Assembly: GCA_003598055.1 (NCBI GenBank)
Contig: QZKI01000008.1
Coordinates: 1-44,763 of the forward strand
Direction of reading: 5' to 3'
DNA length: 44,763 nt
Source: Candidatus Abyssobacteria bacterium SURF_17
GTDB lineage: Bacteria; Abyssobacteria; SURF-5
The number at the start of each line of letters is the position of its first letter. Positions within the stretch are counted from its first letter, which is position 1. The notes beneath the pieces are model-generated. The model was given only the letters and a program-made list of their open reading frames with translations, was not told the origin of the DNA and did not search any database. This document shows, piece by piece, positions 8,825-15,034 of the stretch. The translations under genes and the position numbers were made by a program.

Positions 8825-8853
8825 ATTATACGCTTCTTTAACTTTGACTCCAA
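8825..8853 (-). promoter_or_regulatory. Possible sigma70 promoter for the HD-GYP gene
   Basis: On the minus strand a perfect -10 box TATAAT (8830-8825) lies 17 bases after a weak -35 TTGGAG (8853-8848). The predicted leader is about 130 bases and contains the 8739-8781 hairpin. The strong -10 supports it; the weak -35 may mean activator dependence. Confidence 0.4.
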
Positions 8854-8946
8854 GCCGAAAGAAAATCCTGCACGTGGCTTAAGCAGCGGCGAACGTCTGG
8901 CCGGTCTCTTCCAGCAAGCCATCACAAGAACACTGCCCTAACCGAA

Positions 8947-9138
8947 TTACTTCCTTGCCCATGTCTCCAATCCGCTCGATAACCACCTATCAATATATCT
9001 CTCCGGGTCCTTCTGCAGCAAAGAAAAGCATATTGGGCAACAGGCAAAATAGGCTTTCCCCTTCCATTTCTTCTCGAAGCGCATTTCACCCTCACTCAGA
9101 GGTTTTGCGCATACCTGGCATGACGTGCCGAGTTTCAT
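8947..9138 (-). CDS. Small TRASH/YHS-like cysteine protein
   Basis: A 63-residue protein starting MKLGTSCQVC. It has a CxxC pair (CQVC, residues 7-10), an aromatic/basic stretch (FEKKWKGKAYFACC) and a CCPIC cluster (about 33-37), followed by a helix ending KDPERYIDRW. This spacing and the trailing 'DPERY' resemble TRASH/YHS metal-binding modules, which bind copper, zinc or other soft metals. I chose 9138 because GGAG lies 9 bases upstream; upstream in-frame codons would add an unlikely hydrophobic tail. It may be a metal chaperone or sensor (inference). It is not obviously in an operon. Confidence 0.6.
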   Translation of the reverse strand: MKLGTSCQVCAKPLSEGEMRFEKKWKGKAYFACCPICFSLLQKDPERYIDRWLSSGLETWARK

Positions 9139-9644
9139 GTTCATCATCTCCTTCGGTACGTGATTTGATCTCACGTTCACCACCAAGAGTGGCAATAAGA
9201 ATACCAAGCACACGTGTACGCGGGAGTCCGCTGCTTATGCGCCGGTCTATCACAGGCACACTATCCTTGTTGTCAGATTCCTGCCTTGTCTCGTATGCCC
9301 TTGAGGCGCAAGGCTAAACGCCTTTCCTGGCCGAAGATCCGCTGCGCAACCCGAGTCATCAGACTGAGCCTTCGTTTCTTTTCGGATACAGGATAATTCG
9401 GTTTTGTGCCGTGTTCTGCTCCCCTTATCATATGTGTCATTCCAAACAATGGATGTATGTTTGGCAACTCGCTATCCGGTGCGCGACAATCCGTGGCGGC
9501 GCAACCCACGATTCCAAATCCCTTGCAAAGCAAAGAGATGCGGACATGCGATGCCCAGACAAGATGCAGGCATTGAATTTGCTATTCGTATGGAAGCCAG
9601 GATTCAAATCCCCACGAAAGGCTCACGCCACGCGAGAGGACACT
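9139..9644. other. 506-base region with no recognisable gene
   Basis: The stretch between the small Cys protein (minus) and the kinase-like gene (plus) must hold both divergent promoters, but I see no convincing -35/-10 pair. Open frames here, including one of 86 codons on the minus strand, have no ribosome-binding site and no family resemblance. Their composition looks non-coding. The plus-strand frame of the downstream gene runs open back to 9411, but its first 78 codons look untranslated. Confidence 0.4.
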
Positions 9645-10604
9645 ATGGACACATCAAGCGACCTGCGCGACGCTGTTGAGAAATATCTCCATGTTCGGCC
9701 GCAGGAAGTCAAGATTCATGAAAAGCCGGATGATTTCTTCTCAATCAATCGCGGGGACATAGTCTTCGTTGATGGCCTCCGTTACGTCATCAGCGGAACC
9801 GCACGCGAAAGAAGTCTCGGCCTGGACGACGAGCCAAAATACTGGGTGAAATATGCATATGAGGTCGAAACCGGGAATCGAAAAATCATCAAGCTCATCT
9901 TCCATGAACAGTTCAGCGTGAAATACGGTGATTATGTCATCAAGTGCTTCCGCAGTCCGGCCAAAGAAGGACGCGCGCTCGAGTGCGTCAAAGGACACCC
10001 GCATTTCATGCAGGGACACACAGCCGTTGCGAAAGGGAATCAGGCAATCCGCGTGATCAACCACATTAGCGGTGGAACGCTCCTCAGCAGGATCGAGAAC
10101 TACGCAGGTACTCACGAGACATATTTCCACGAGTTCCTCCCATCACTCCTTGGGTTGTTCCTCCCTTGTGTTCAGTCCCTGGACGTGTTGCACCGGTCGG
10201 GCATTCGCCATGGCGACGTGAGGTCCGACCATCTGCTGCTCGATAAGGAAACGGGAAAACTGCGCTGGATCGACTTTGACTACGATTTTGTGTTTAGCGA
10301 AGCACCTTTCGCGCTCGACCTGCTCGGAATCGGCAACATCCTGAGCGAGCTTGTGGGAAAGGGCGAGAGAACAATCCACAATCTCCGCTCAAACCGGCGA
10401 CTCACCGAGAGGCTTGGGAGCCTCACGCCCGAGGATTTCTCTGTAGTCGAAGCCTCTCGCCTGATGAATTGGAAGAAACTCTATCCATACGTCCCCGATT
10501 CACTTAACCGGGTACTCATGCATTTTGCCGCCGGCGCAGAACTCCACTACGAGTCGGTTTCTGAAATCGCAGAAGATCTCGCGTACGCTGCGGCGATAGT
10601 GTAG
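9645..10604 (+). CDS. Protein-kinase-fold protein (APH/RIO-like catalytic motif)
   Basis: A 319-residue protein starting MDTSSDLRDAVEKYL. GAGAGG five bases upstream of this ATG decides the start. The C-terminal half has a kinase-like catalytic loop RHGDVRSDHLLLD, then RWIDFDYDF about 12 residues later. HGD supplies the catalytic Asp and IDFD the metal-binding Asp, as in aminoglycoside-phosphotransferase-like kinases. The Asn normally found five residues after the catalytic Asp is His (RSDH). The N-terminal half (about 35-130) is beta-rich, with KIIKLIF as a possible ATP-binding Lys strand. It may be an active small-molecule or protein kinase, or a pseudokinase. It lies 41 bases before the membrane universal-stress protein gene, so they are likely co-transcribed. 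Substrate unknown. Confidence 0.72.
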   Translation: MDTSSDLRDAVEKYLHVRPQEVKIHEKPDDFFSINRGDIVFVDGLRYVISGTARERSLGLDDEPKYWVKYAYEVETGNRKIIKLIFHEQFSVKYGDYVIKCFRSPAKEGRALECVKGHPHFMQGHTAVAKGNQAIRVINHISGGTLLSRIENYAGTHETYFHEFLPSLLGLFLPCVQSLDVLHRSGIRHGDVRSDHLLLDKETGKLRWIDFDYDFVFSEAPFALDLLGIGNILSELVGKGERTIHNLRSNRRLTERLGSLTPEDFSVVEASRLMNWKKLYPYVPDSLNRVLMHFAAGAELHYESVSEIAEDLAYAAAIV

Positions 10605-10645
10605 AAGAGAGGTCGCTGCTGGCTGAAAACAAAGGAGACGGTCTT

Positions 10646-11503
10646 GTGTCTAATAGGTCAGAAAAACGTGCAAAATCCGCCTTCATCGGGTGTCTCATCG
10701 TTGCCATAACCCTCTTCCACTTGGGTACACCCCGCCACCTCATGTACCTTCACGTATTGCTCCAGGCACTCTTCTTCGCGCCGGTCTCTCTCGCGGGTTT
10801 TTGGTTCGGCAAGAAAGGCGGATTGGTGGCTGCTCTTGCAATCGCCGGGGTGTACATCCACCATGCCATAACCGTGATGATGCCCACGTCCACGCTCGCA
10901 GTGAGCAACGCAATTCAGATAGTGCTGATATTCATTGTCGGACTCCTCACAGGCACGTATGCTGACGTTAGGCTCGGATATCAGGAAGCCATAAGCAAGA
11001 CTAGTCCCCCATCCACCGCGGCTCTTCCATCGGAGCAAAAGCTGCTAGTCTATCTCGACGAGTCAGGAGCCGCCATGAATGCTGTGCGCTACGTCGCACA
11101 CCTCTTTGGCCGCGTGCCAGATGTCAAAGTGACTCTCCTGAGTGTGAGAAACAGAACATCTCCCGAACTCACTGGCCAGAACAGAGCGCAAAGAAATGCT
11201 GAGTCTTCGGCCCAAGAATCGAGCGAACACGCCGTGGAGAAAGCCCGCGAACTCTTGTTCCAAAGCGGATTTACTGACTCCCGCCTTGAGGCCCGAGTCG
11301 TTGAGCAAACGGAAGGCCGCATTTCAGACGTGATACTCATGGAACAGAAGGCGGGGAATCACAGCGCGATTGTCATCGGGCGTCACAATCTCTCACGGGC
11401 CGAGGAGTTCCTCTTCGGAAGCGTCGCCGTACGCCTCGCCCGTCAGGCGACATGCCCCGTATGGGTAATTGATGAAAGCCTCTCAATTGAATCCGCTGCA
11501 TAG
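10646..11503 (+). CDS. Membrane-anchored universal stress protein (UspA domain)
   Basis: A 285-residue protein. Residues about 10-108 form a four-segment membrane domain (LFFAPVSLAGFWFGKKGGLV, VYIHHAI) of the same type as in the histidine kinase and HD-GYP protein at 6.4-8.7 kb. A Ser/Pro linker (115-130) precedes a UspA domain (131-280) with KLLVYLDESGAA, VIGRHN and the conserved FLFGSVAVRLARQATCPVWV ending. The usual GxxG before FLFGS is partly altered (GRHNLSRAEE), so ATP binding is uncertain. GTG start with GGAG 7-8 bases upstream. The UspA output probably responds to the signal sensed by the membrane domain, perhaps with the upstream kinase-like protein. Confidence 0.85.
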   Translation: MSNRSEKRAKSAFIGCLIVAITLFHLGTPRHLMYLHVLLQALFFAPVSLAGFWFGKKGGLVAALAIAGVYIHHAITVMMPTSTLAVSNAIQIVLIFIVGLLTGTYADVRLGYQEAISKTSPPSTAALPSEQKLLVYLDESGAAMNAVRYVAHLFGRVPDVKVTLLSVRNRTSPELTGQNRAQRNAESSAQESSEHAVEKARELLFQSGFTDSRLEARVVEQTEGRISDVILMEQKAGNHSAIVIGRHNLSRAEEFLFGSVAVRLARQATCPVWVIDESLSIESAA

Positions 11504-11750
11504 GACCAGCGGACAATTGCATACCTGCAAACACCCCAAGCACGTCGTTCATCTTCCAAATGGACTCGATTCAGCGGTTCAAACTCCTTAACGAGCCTGC
11601 CCCGTAATTCTGTAGGTGCGAATTGCGGGATGGTCGCTAACGGGTTCTTGGTCTGCGCTTTGTAAGGACCGCTCGCGAAGGGTCTCTCAGACCCGTCGGC
11701 ACCGCTCCAATGCAAAGAGGCTCAAATTTGAGGGTTTTGACAGGTGCTGC

Positions 11751-11779
11751 TTGACAAGCAGACCCTGGTTCGTTATAAT
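11751..11779 (+). promoter_or_regulatory. Consensus sigma70 promoter for the HTH-EIIA gene
   Basis: TTGACA (11751-11756) and TATAAT (11774-11779) are both perfect matches, separated by the optimal 17 bases. They end 28 bases before the ATG. This is the strongest-looking promoter in the window, and a palindrome overlaps its start region, so it is probably held down by a repressor. Confidence 0.88.
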
Positions 11780-11798
11780 GTTTAGTAAACAATAAACA
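11779..11798 (+). promoter_or_regulatory. Candidate operator palindrome TGTTTA-G-TAAACA
   Basis: A perfect 6-bp palindrome with one central base (11779-11791) overlaps the last base of the -10 box and the transcription start. A direct copy of the right arm, TAAACA, follows at 11793-11798 and runs into the ribosome-binding site. Position and symmetry suit a dimeric HTH repressor; autoregulation by the downstream XRE-type protein is the simplest inference. Confidence 0.6.
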
Positions 11799-11807
11799 GG
11801 AGGCACC

Positions 11808-12692
11808 ATGAATTTCGGGCATGTGCTCAAGACACTGAGACTCTGCTCAGGCATGAGTCTGAGGGAACTGTCACGGATTATCGATGTTTCCCCAACGTAC
11901 CTGAGCCTGATTGAGAACGGAAAGCAACCACCGCCAAGTGACATGCGTGTGGCGCAAATTGAGGAAGCCCTCGGCCTCCCGACGGGTTGCTTGCGCGGTG
12001 CCACGGGCTGCGTTACATCGGAAGTGGCACTGTTTATTCGCAATGTTCCAGAAGTTGCGGACTTTCTCAAGGCTGCAAAGGTAAACTTGATGAGCGCAGA
12101 GGATTTCATGATGCTTACGAGCCTCATCAACTCGTTCGGATGGCAGAGAACGCGGGAAGCGCTCGAAGCAACCACGCTTCACACCGTTGAGACGTTCACC
12201 AGCAACCGCGAAGCGCCTGGTATATCCCCATATGTGTGGCCTTTTTTGAGCGAGGAACTCATATTCGATATTTTCGGCTTTGAGGATAAACAGAGACTTC
12301 TCGGGGAGATCGTTTCCCGCATGGCAAGTCAGTTCGACGGACTGCAGAGCGAAATCATGGTCAAACAACTCCTCGAGCGTGAGCGGGTCGCCAGCACCGG
12401 TATCGGGGACGGAGTGGCCGTTCCCCATGTGTACTTCTCCGGCCTACGTCGTATGGTGATTGTGCTCTCTCGCATCCCCACGGGCATGGACTTCGATGCA
12501 ATCGATGGCGAGCCGGTTTATCTCGTGCTCTTGCTGGCAGGACCCGTCTCAGCAAAGGACTTACATTTGCAACTCTTGGCACGGGCAACCAGACTCCTGA
12601 GTTACAGCAACTTCAGGGAAAGCGTGCTCAAAGCCTCCGATCCTGCGGAGATCATCTCGATATTCAGGTCGGCGGAGAGGAGAATCCCGTGA
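11808..12692 (+). CDS. XRE-family HTH regulator fused to a PTS EIIA (fructose/mannitol-type) domain
   Basis: A 294-residue protein. Residues 5-60 form an XRE/Cro-type helix-turn-helix (MSLRELSRIIDVSPTYLSLIENG). A helical linker (about 70-140) follows, then an EIIA type-2 domain (about 145-290). The phosphorylatable His is H207 in TGIGDGVAVPHV, the standard active-site motif, and LHLQLLARATRLLSYSNFRE matches the end of the fold. The active-site His suggests phosphorylation by HPr or a PTS-Ntr-like relay, making DNA binding respond to PTS phospho-state (inference). No EI, HPr, EIIB or EIIC gene is in the window. Ribosome-binding site AGGAGG lies 4 bases before the ATG. Preceded by a consensus promoter and a palindrome. 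Confidence 0.88.
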   Translation: MNFGHVLKTLRLCSGMSLRELSRIIDVSPTYLSLIENGKQPPPSDMRVAQIEEALGLPTGCLRGATGCVTSEVALFIRNVPEVADFLKAAKVNLMSAEDFMMLTSLINSFGWQRTREALEATTLHTVETFTSNREAPGISPYVWPFLSEELIFDIFGFEDKQRLLGEIVSRMASQFDGLQSEIMVKQLLERERVASTGIGDGVAVPHVYFSGLRRMVIVLSRIPTGMDFDAIDGEPVYLVLLLAGPVSAKDLHLQLLARATRLLSYSNFRESVLKASDPAEIISIFRSAERRIP

Positions 12693-12776
12693 TGTGCATC
12701 GGGCCGGATAGATCCGGAATTTCAGCATCGGGAGAAGCAAACGCTTTGAACGGCACAAGCAGAGGGGAGAAGCAAG

Positions 12777-13079
12777 ATGAAAACGAACGAACAAGTCAAA
12801 TTGCTCCTGAAATTGCATGAGTTGGAGTCGGATGGGAACGGTACCGACAAGTCAAAGGCATTTCGGAGGATCGAGCGAAATCTCGACCCGTCCATCCTAA
12901 GGCAATATCAGAAATTGAAACAGAGAAAAGGCACAGGCGTAGCAGTATTGAAAGACCATGTATGTAGTGGATGCAAGATGGTGTACCCGGAATCGCATGA
13001 GATGCTGCGATACAAGAATTTCGTCCATTCTTGCGAATACTGCGGCCGGCTTCTTGTTGTCACGGAAAAATCGGCCTGA
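12777..13079 (+). CDS. Zinc-ribbon domain protein
   Basis: A 100-residue protein. The first 55 residues are charged and helical (LLLKLHELESDGNG...ILRQYQKLKQRKG). The C-terminus is a four-Cys zinc ribbon with CSGC (about 63-66) and CEYC (about 86-89) knuckles. This resembles the C-terminal zinc ribbon of the CdsZ/DUF164-type proteins, but the long N-terminal coiled coil is much shortened. GGGGAG precedes the ATG by about 7 bases. It lies 84 bases after the HTH-EIIA gene on the same strand and may be co-transcribed. Function unknown; nucleic-acid or protein binding is likely. Confidence 0.75.
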   Translation: MKTNEQVKLLLKLHELESDGNGTDKSKAFRRIERNLDPSILRQYQKLKQRKGTGVAVLKDHVCSGCKMVYPESHEMLRYKNFVHSCEYCGRLLVVTEKSA

Positions 13080-13118
13080 TTCAGGCAATGAAGGTACGAG
13101 AATCCGTCGTAGCCTCGC

Positions 13119-13280
13119 TCACGCCCAACATGCGTGATACACTGCCCGGAAGGGCGGTAGATGTATAAGTGTTCCATCGCCACAGGCGTTGAGCTCCATT
13201 TTCAACGCGCCTACATCCCTCGGTTCAACAAGCTTAACCCGTCGCTCTCCCGGGTTCCATATGGTCCGTTGAGCAATCAT
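13119..13280 (-). CDS. Possible small protein of unknown function (weak call)
   Basis: A 53-residue frame starting MVMIAQRTIWNPGERR, with AGGA 8 bases upstream and a candidate minus-strand promoter (TTGGCC, 17 bases, TATTAT) at 13397-13369. It contains alternating charged and hydrophobic stretches (RRVKLVEPRDVG) that could form a small beta domain. I recognise no family. It overlaps the hairpin cluster, so the strand may instead encode a structured RNA, or nothing. Confidence 0.2.
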   Translation of the reverse strand: MIAQRTIWNPGERRVKLVEPRDVGALKMELNACGDGTLIHLPPFRAVYHACWA

Positions 13281-13286
13281 GACCAT
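13141..13286 (+). ncRNA. Candidate structured RNA (four hairpins, one GNRA tetraloop)
   Basis: Plus-strand stems: ACTGCCC-GGAA-GGGCGGT (13141-13158, GNRA-type loop); GCGTTGA/TCAACGC (13186-13208); AACCCG/CGGGTT (13236-13256); ATGGTC/GACCAT (13261-13286). GGTT at 13222-13225 can pair with AACC at 13236-13239 and so competes with the third stem. I match it to no known RNA family. It is a fold-by-eye hypothesis; chance is not excluded. Confidence 0.25.
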
Positions 13287-13349
13287 GGGACAATTCCTAC
13301 CGAATACACCGCACACGCTGCACGGATGAAGCAACGAAACGCGCCGAGT

Positions 13350-13378
13350 TTGAAAATCAAGGCCGCACATAATATAAT
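13350..13378 (+). promoter_or_regulatory. Sigma70 promoter for the fmdB-argDFGH operon
   Basis: TTGAAA (13350-13355) and a perfect TATAAT (13373-13378) are separated by 17 bases. The predicted start near 13385 gives a leader of about 60 bases. A divergent minus-strand promoter (TTGGCC at 13397-13392, TATTAT at 13374-13369) shares the -10 zone. Confidence 0.7.
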
Positions 13379-13443
13379 ATAGTTTTCTCTCGGCCAACAA
13401 TAAGAATTGCAGCGCGACATGATATAGATGGAGATGTGATACT

Positions 13444-13728
13444 ATGCCAACCTACGAGTATGAATGTACCGTTTGCGGCCATGTGTTCGATGTGTTCCAC
13501 AGTATGACCGCGAAACCTCGTGTCAAGTGTCCTGAGTGCAAAGGCCGCACCAGGAAGAAGATCGGCATCGGAGCCGGGATTATCTTCAAAGGTTCGGGTT
13601 TCTATGAGACCGATTACAGGAGGAAATCCGGACCAAAGGAAGCAAGAGGGGAGAGAGAGGCTAGTAAGGAACCGTCAGCCGAGGCGAAGAAAGAGGACAA
13701 AAAGCCCGAGAAATCCAAAGAAAACTGA
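13444..13728 (+). CDS. FmdB-family zinc-ribbon protein
   Basis: A 94-residue protein. The N-terminus MPTYEYECTVCGHVFDVFHSM...VKCPECKG is the diagnostic FmdB/'putative regulatory protein' zinc ribbon with two CxxC knuckles (about 8-11 and 30-33). The region up to GSGFYETDYRRK (about 52-62) is also typical. The last 30 residues are a Lys/Glu-rich, probably disordered tail. Despite the family name, a regulatory function is not established. GGAG lies about 10 bases upstream of the ATG. It is the first gene behind the promoter at 13350 and lies 97 bases before argD. Confidence 0.88.
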   Translation: MPTYEYECTVCGHVFDVFHSMTAKPRVKCPECKGRTRKKIGIGAGIIFKGSGFYETDYRRKSGPKEARGEREASKEPSAEAKKEDKKPEKSKEN

Positions 13729-13825
13729 CGCGGGAGCGGAGACGACTGAAGTACAGGCCCGGACTCTCAGGTTTTCGACGGAAAGCCTGCGGCGATGTCT
13801 CAAACACGTTTCCGGAGTAATCCAG

Positions 13826-15034
13826 ATGAATTCAGAAGAGATAATCGAACTGAATCATAAATTCGTTATCGATACATACGGAAAACAGAGAAGCCTTGCG
13901 CTTGTCAGGGGGAATGGCTCACGCGTGCAGGATGCGGACGGAAAGACATACCTCGACTTCCTTTCCGGCCTCGCCGTGAACGGCTTGGGCCATTGCCACC
14001 CGAAGGTCGTCGAGGCAATCACCAACCAGGCGAAAACGCTCATCCATGTCTCGAACCTGTACTACAACGAGCCTCAGGTGAAGCTCGCCGAGCGTCTCGT
14101 GAAACATTCATTCGCGGCCAAATGTTTCTTCTGCAACAGTGGAGCCGAGGCCAACGAGGCAGCGATAAAGCTCGCACGCAAATGGGGACACACGTCGGGA
14201 AACGGACCGGGCATTATTACGCTCAGGAATTCGTTTCACGGCCGCACCATCGCGACCATCACCGCGACCGGGCAGGAAAAATTCCAGCGCAATTTTCATC
14301 CGCTCCTCGAAAGTTTTAAGTACGCATCACTCAATGACTTAAAGTCCATTGAAGAAGCGCTTGACGAGGGCACGTGCGGCGTCCTGCTCGAGCTGATTCA
14401 GGCAGAGGGAGGCGTAAACGTGGCCACGCGCGAGTTCGCGCAGGGGCTGCGGAAACTCTGCGCAGAACGCAATCTGCTCCTTATCCTCGATGAGGTCCAG
14501 ACGGGCATGGGACGGACAGGCAGACTCTTCGCGTACGAGCACTACGACATAGAGCCGGACATCGTCACACTCGCAAAGTCACTCGGCGGCGGAGTCCCCA
14601 TCGGCGCCATGCTGGCCGGCCCGAAAGTGGCCGACGTGTTCCAGCCGGGCGACCACGCAAGCACATTTGGGGGGAATCCGCTTGCCTCAGCCGCTGCGCT
14701 GGCGGCAATCGAGGTTATTACGAGCGCCGGATTCCTTGAAAATGCTCGTGAACTTTCCCGGTATCTCTTCGAGCGACTCAGGAAAGTCGCTGATAAGCAC
14801 GCCTTTATCAAAGAAGTGCGCGGAGCGGGGATGCTCATCGGCATCGAATTCAGCTCGGCGGTGAAAAAGGTCGTAGGCGACTGCGCCGACCGCGGTCTCA
14901 TCGTGGGCACAGCGGGAGAAAATGTGCTCCGCCTCCTTCCCCCGCTGACAACCACGCGGTCAGAGATAGATGAGGCTCTTGGCATTATCGAAGCTGCTCT
15001 GGAGGGATTCACGGATGAAAGCGCTCAGACGTAA
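13826..15034 (+). CDS. argD: Acetylornithine aminotransferase
   Basis: A 402-residue class-III PLP aminotransferase. It converts N-acetylglutamate semialdehyde to N-acetylornithine; some homologues also act in lysine synthesis. Signatures: FLSGLAVNGLGHCHPKV near residue 45, the phosphate-binding NSGAEANEAAIKLAR, NSFHGRT, LILDEVQTGMGRTG with the PLP-contacting Asp, and TLAKSLGGGVPIGA with the Schiff-base Lys. The ATG at 13826 is preceded by GGAG 8 bases upstream; the frame is open further upstream, overlapping fmdB, but those codons have no ribosome-binding site. Clustering with argF, argG and argH makes the arginine assignment firm. No argJ, argB or argC is in the window. Confidence 0.95.
   Translation: MNSEEIIELNHKFVIDTYGKQRSLALVRGNGSRVQDADGKTYLDFLSGLAVNGLGHCHPKVVEAITNQAKTLIHVSNLYYNEPQVKLAERLVKHSFAAKCFFCNSGAEANEAAIKLARKWGHTSGNGPGIITLRNSFHGRTIATITATGQEKFQRNFHPLLESFKYASLNDLKSIEEALDEGTCGVLLELIQAEGGVNVATREFAQGLRKLCAERNLLLILDEVQTGMGRTGRLFAYEHYDIEPDIVTLAKSLGGGVPIGAMLAGPKVADVFQPGDHASTFGGNPLASAAALAAIEVITSAGFLENARELSRYLFERLRKVADKHAFIKEVRGAGMLIGIEFSSAVKKVVGDCADRGLIVGTAGENVLRLLPPLTTTRSEIDEALGIIEAALEGFTDESAQT

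Larger units (their letters stand above)
11504..11807. other. 304-base gap upstream of the HTH-EIIA gene
   Basis: No gene seen. It contains a copy of the dispersed GTAGGTGCGAATT element (about 11611-11630, CTGTAGGTGCGAATTGCGGG) and the strong promoter and palindrome described at 11751-11798. Confidence 0.6.
13080..13443. other. 364-base intergenic region rich in hairpins, with back-to-back promoters
   Basis: It contains four inverted repeats between 13141 and 13286, including a GGAA-capped hairpin. An A/T-rich promoter zone lies at 13350-13397 with overlapping -10 boxes on both strands. A 54-codon frame on the minus strand (13119-13280, preceded by AGGA) overlaps the hairpins; I recognise no family in it. 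Confidence 0.5.

Noticed and set aside
9273-9533. 86-codon frame on the minus strand
   Set aside because: No ribosome-binding site, no family resemblance and unfavourable composition; treated as a chance frame.
13520-13825. Upstream extension of argD overlapping fmdB
   Set aside because: The frame is open but has basic low-complexity sequence, no ribosome-binding site, and overlaps the well-supported FmdB protein.
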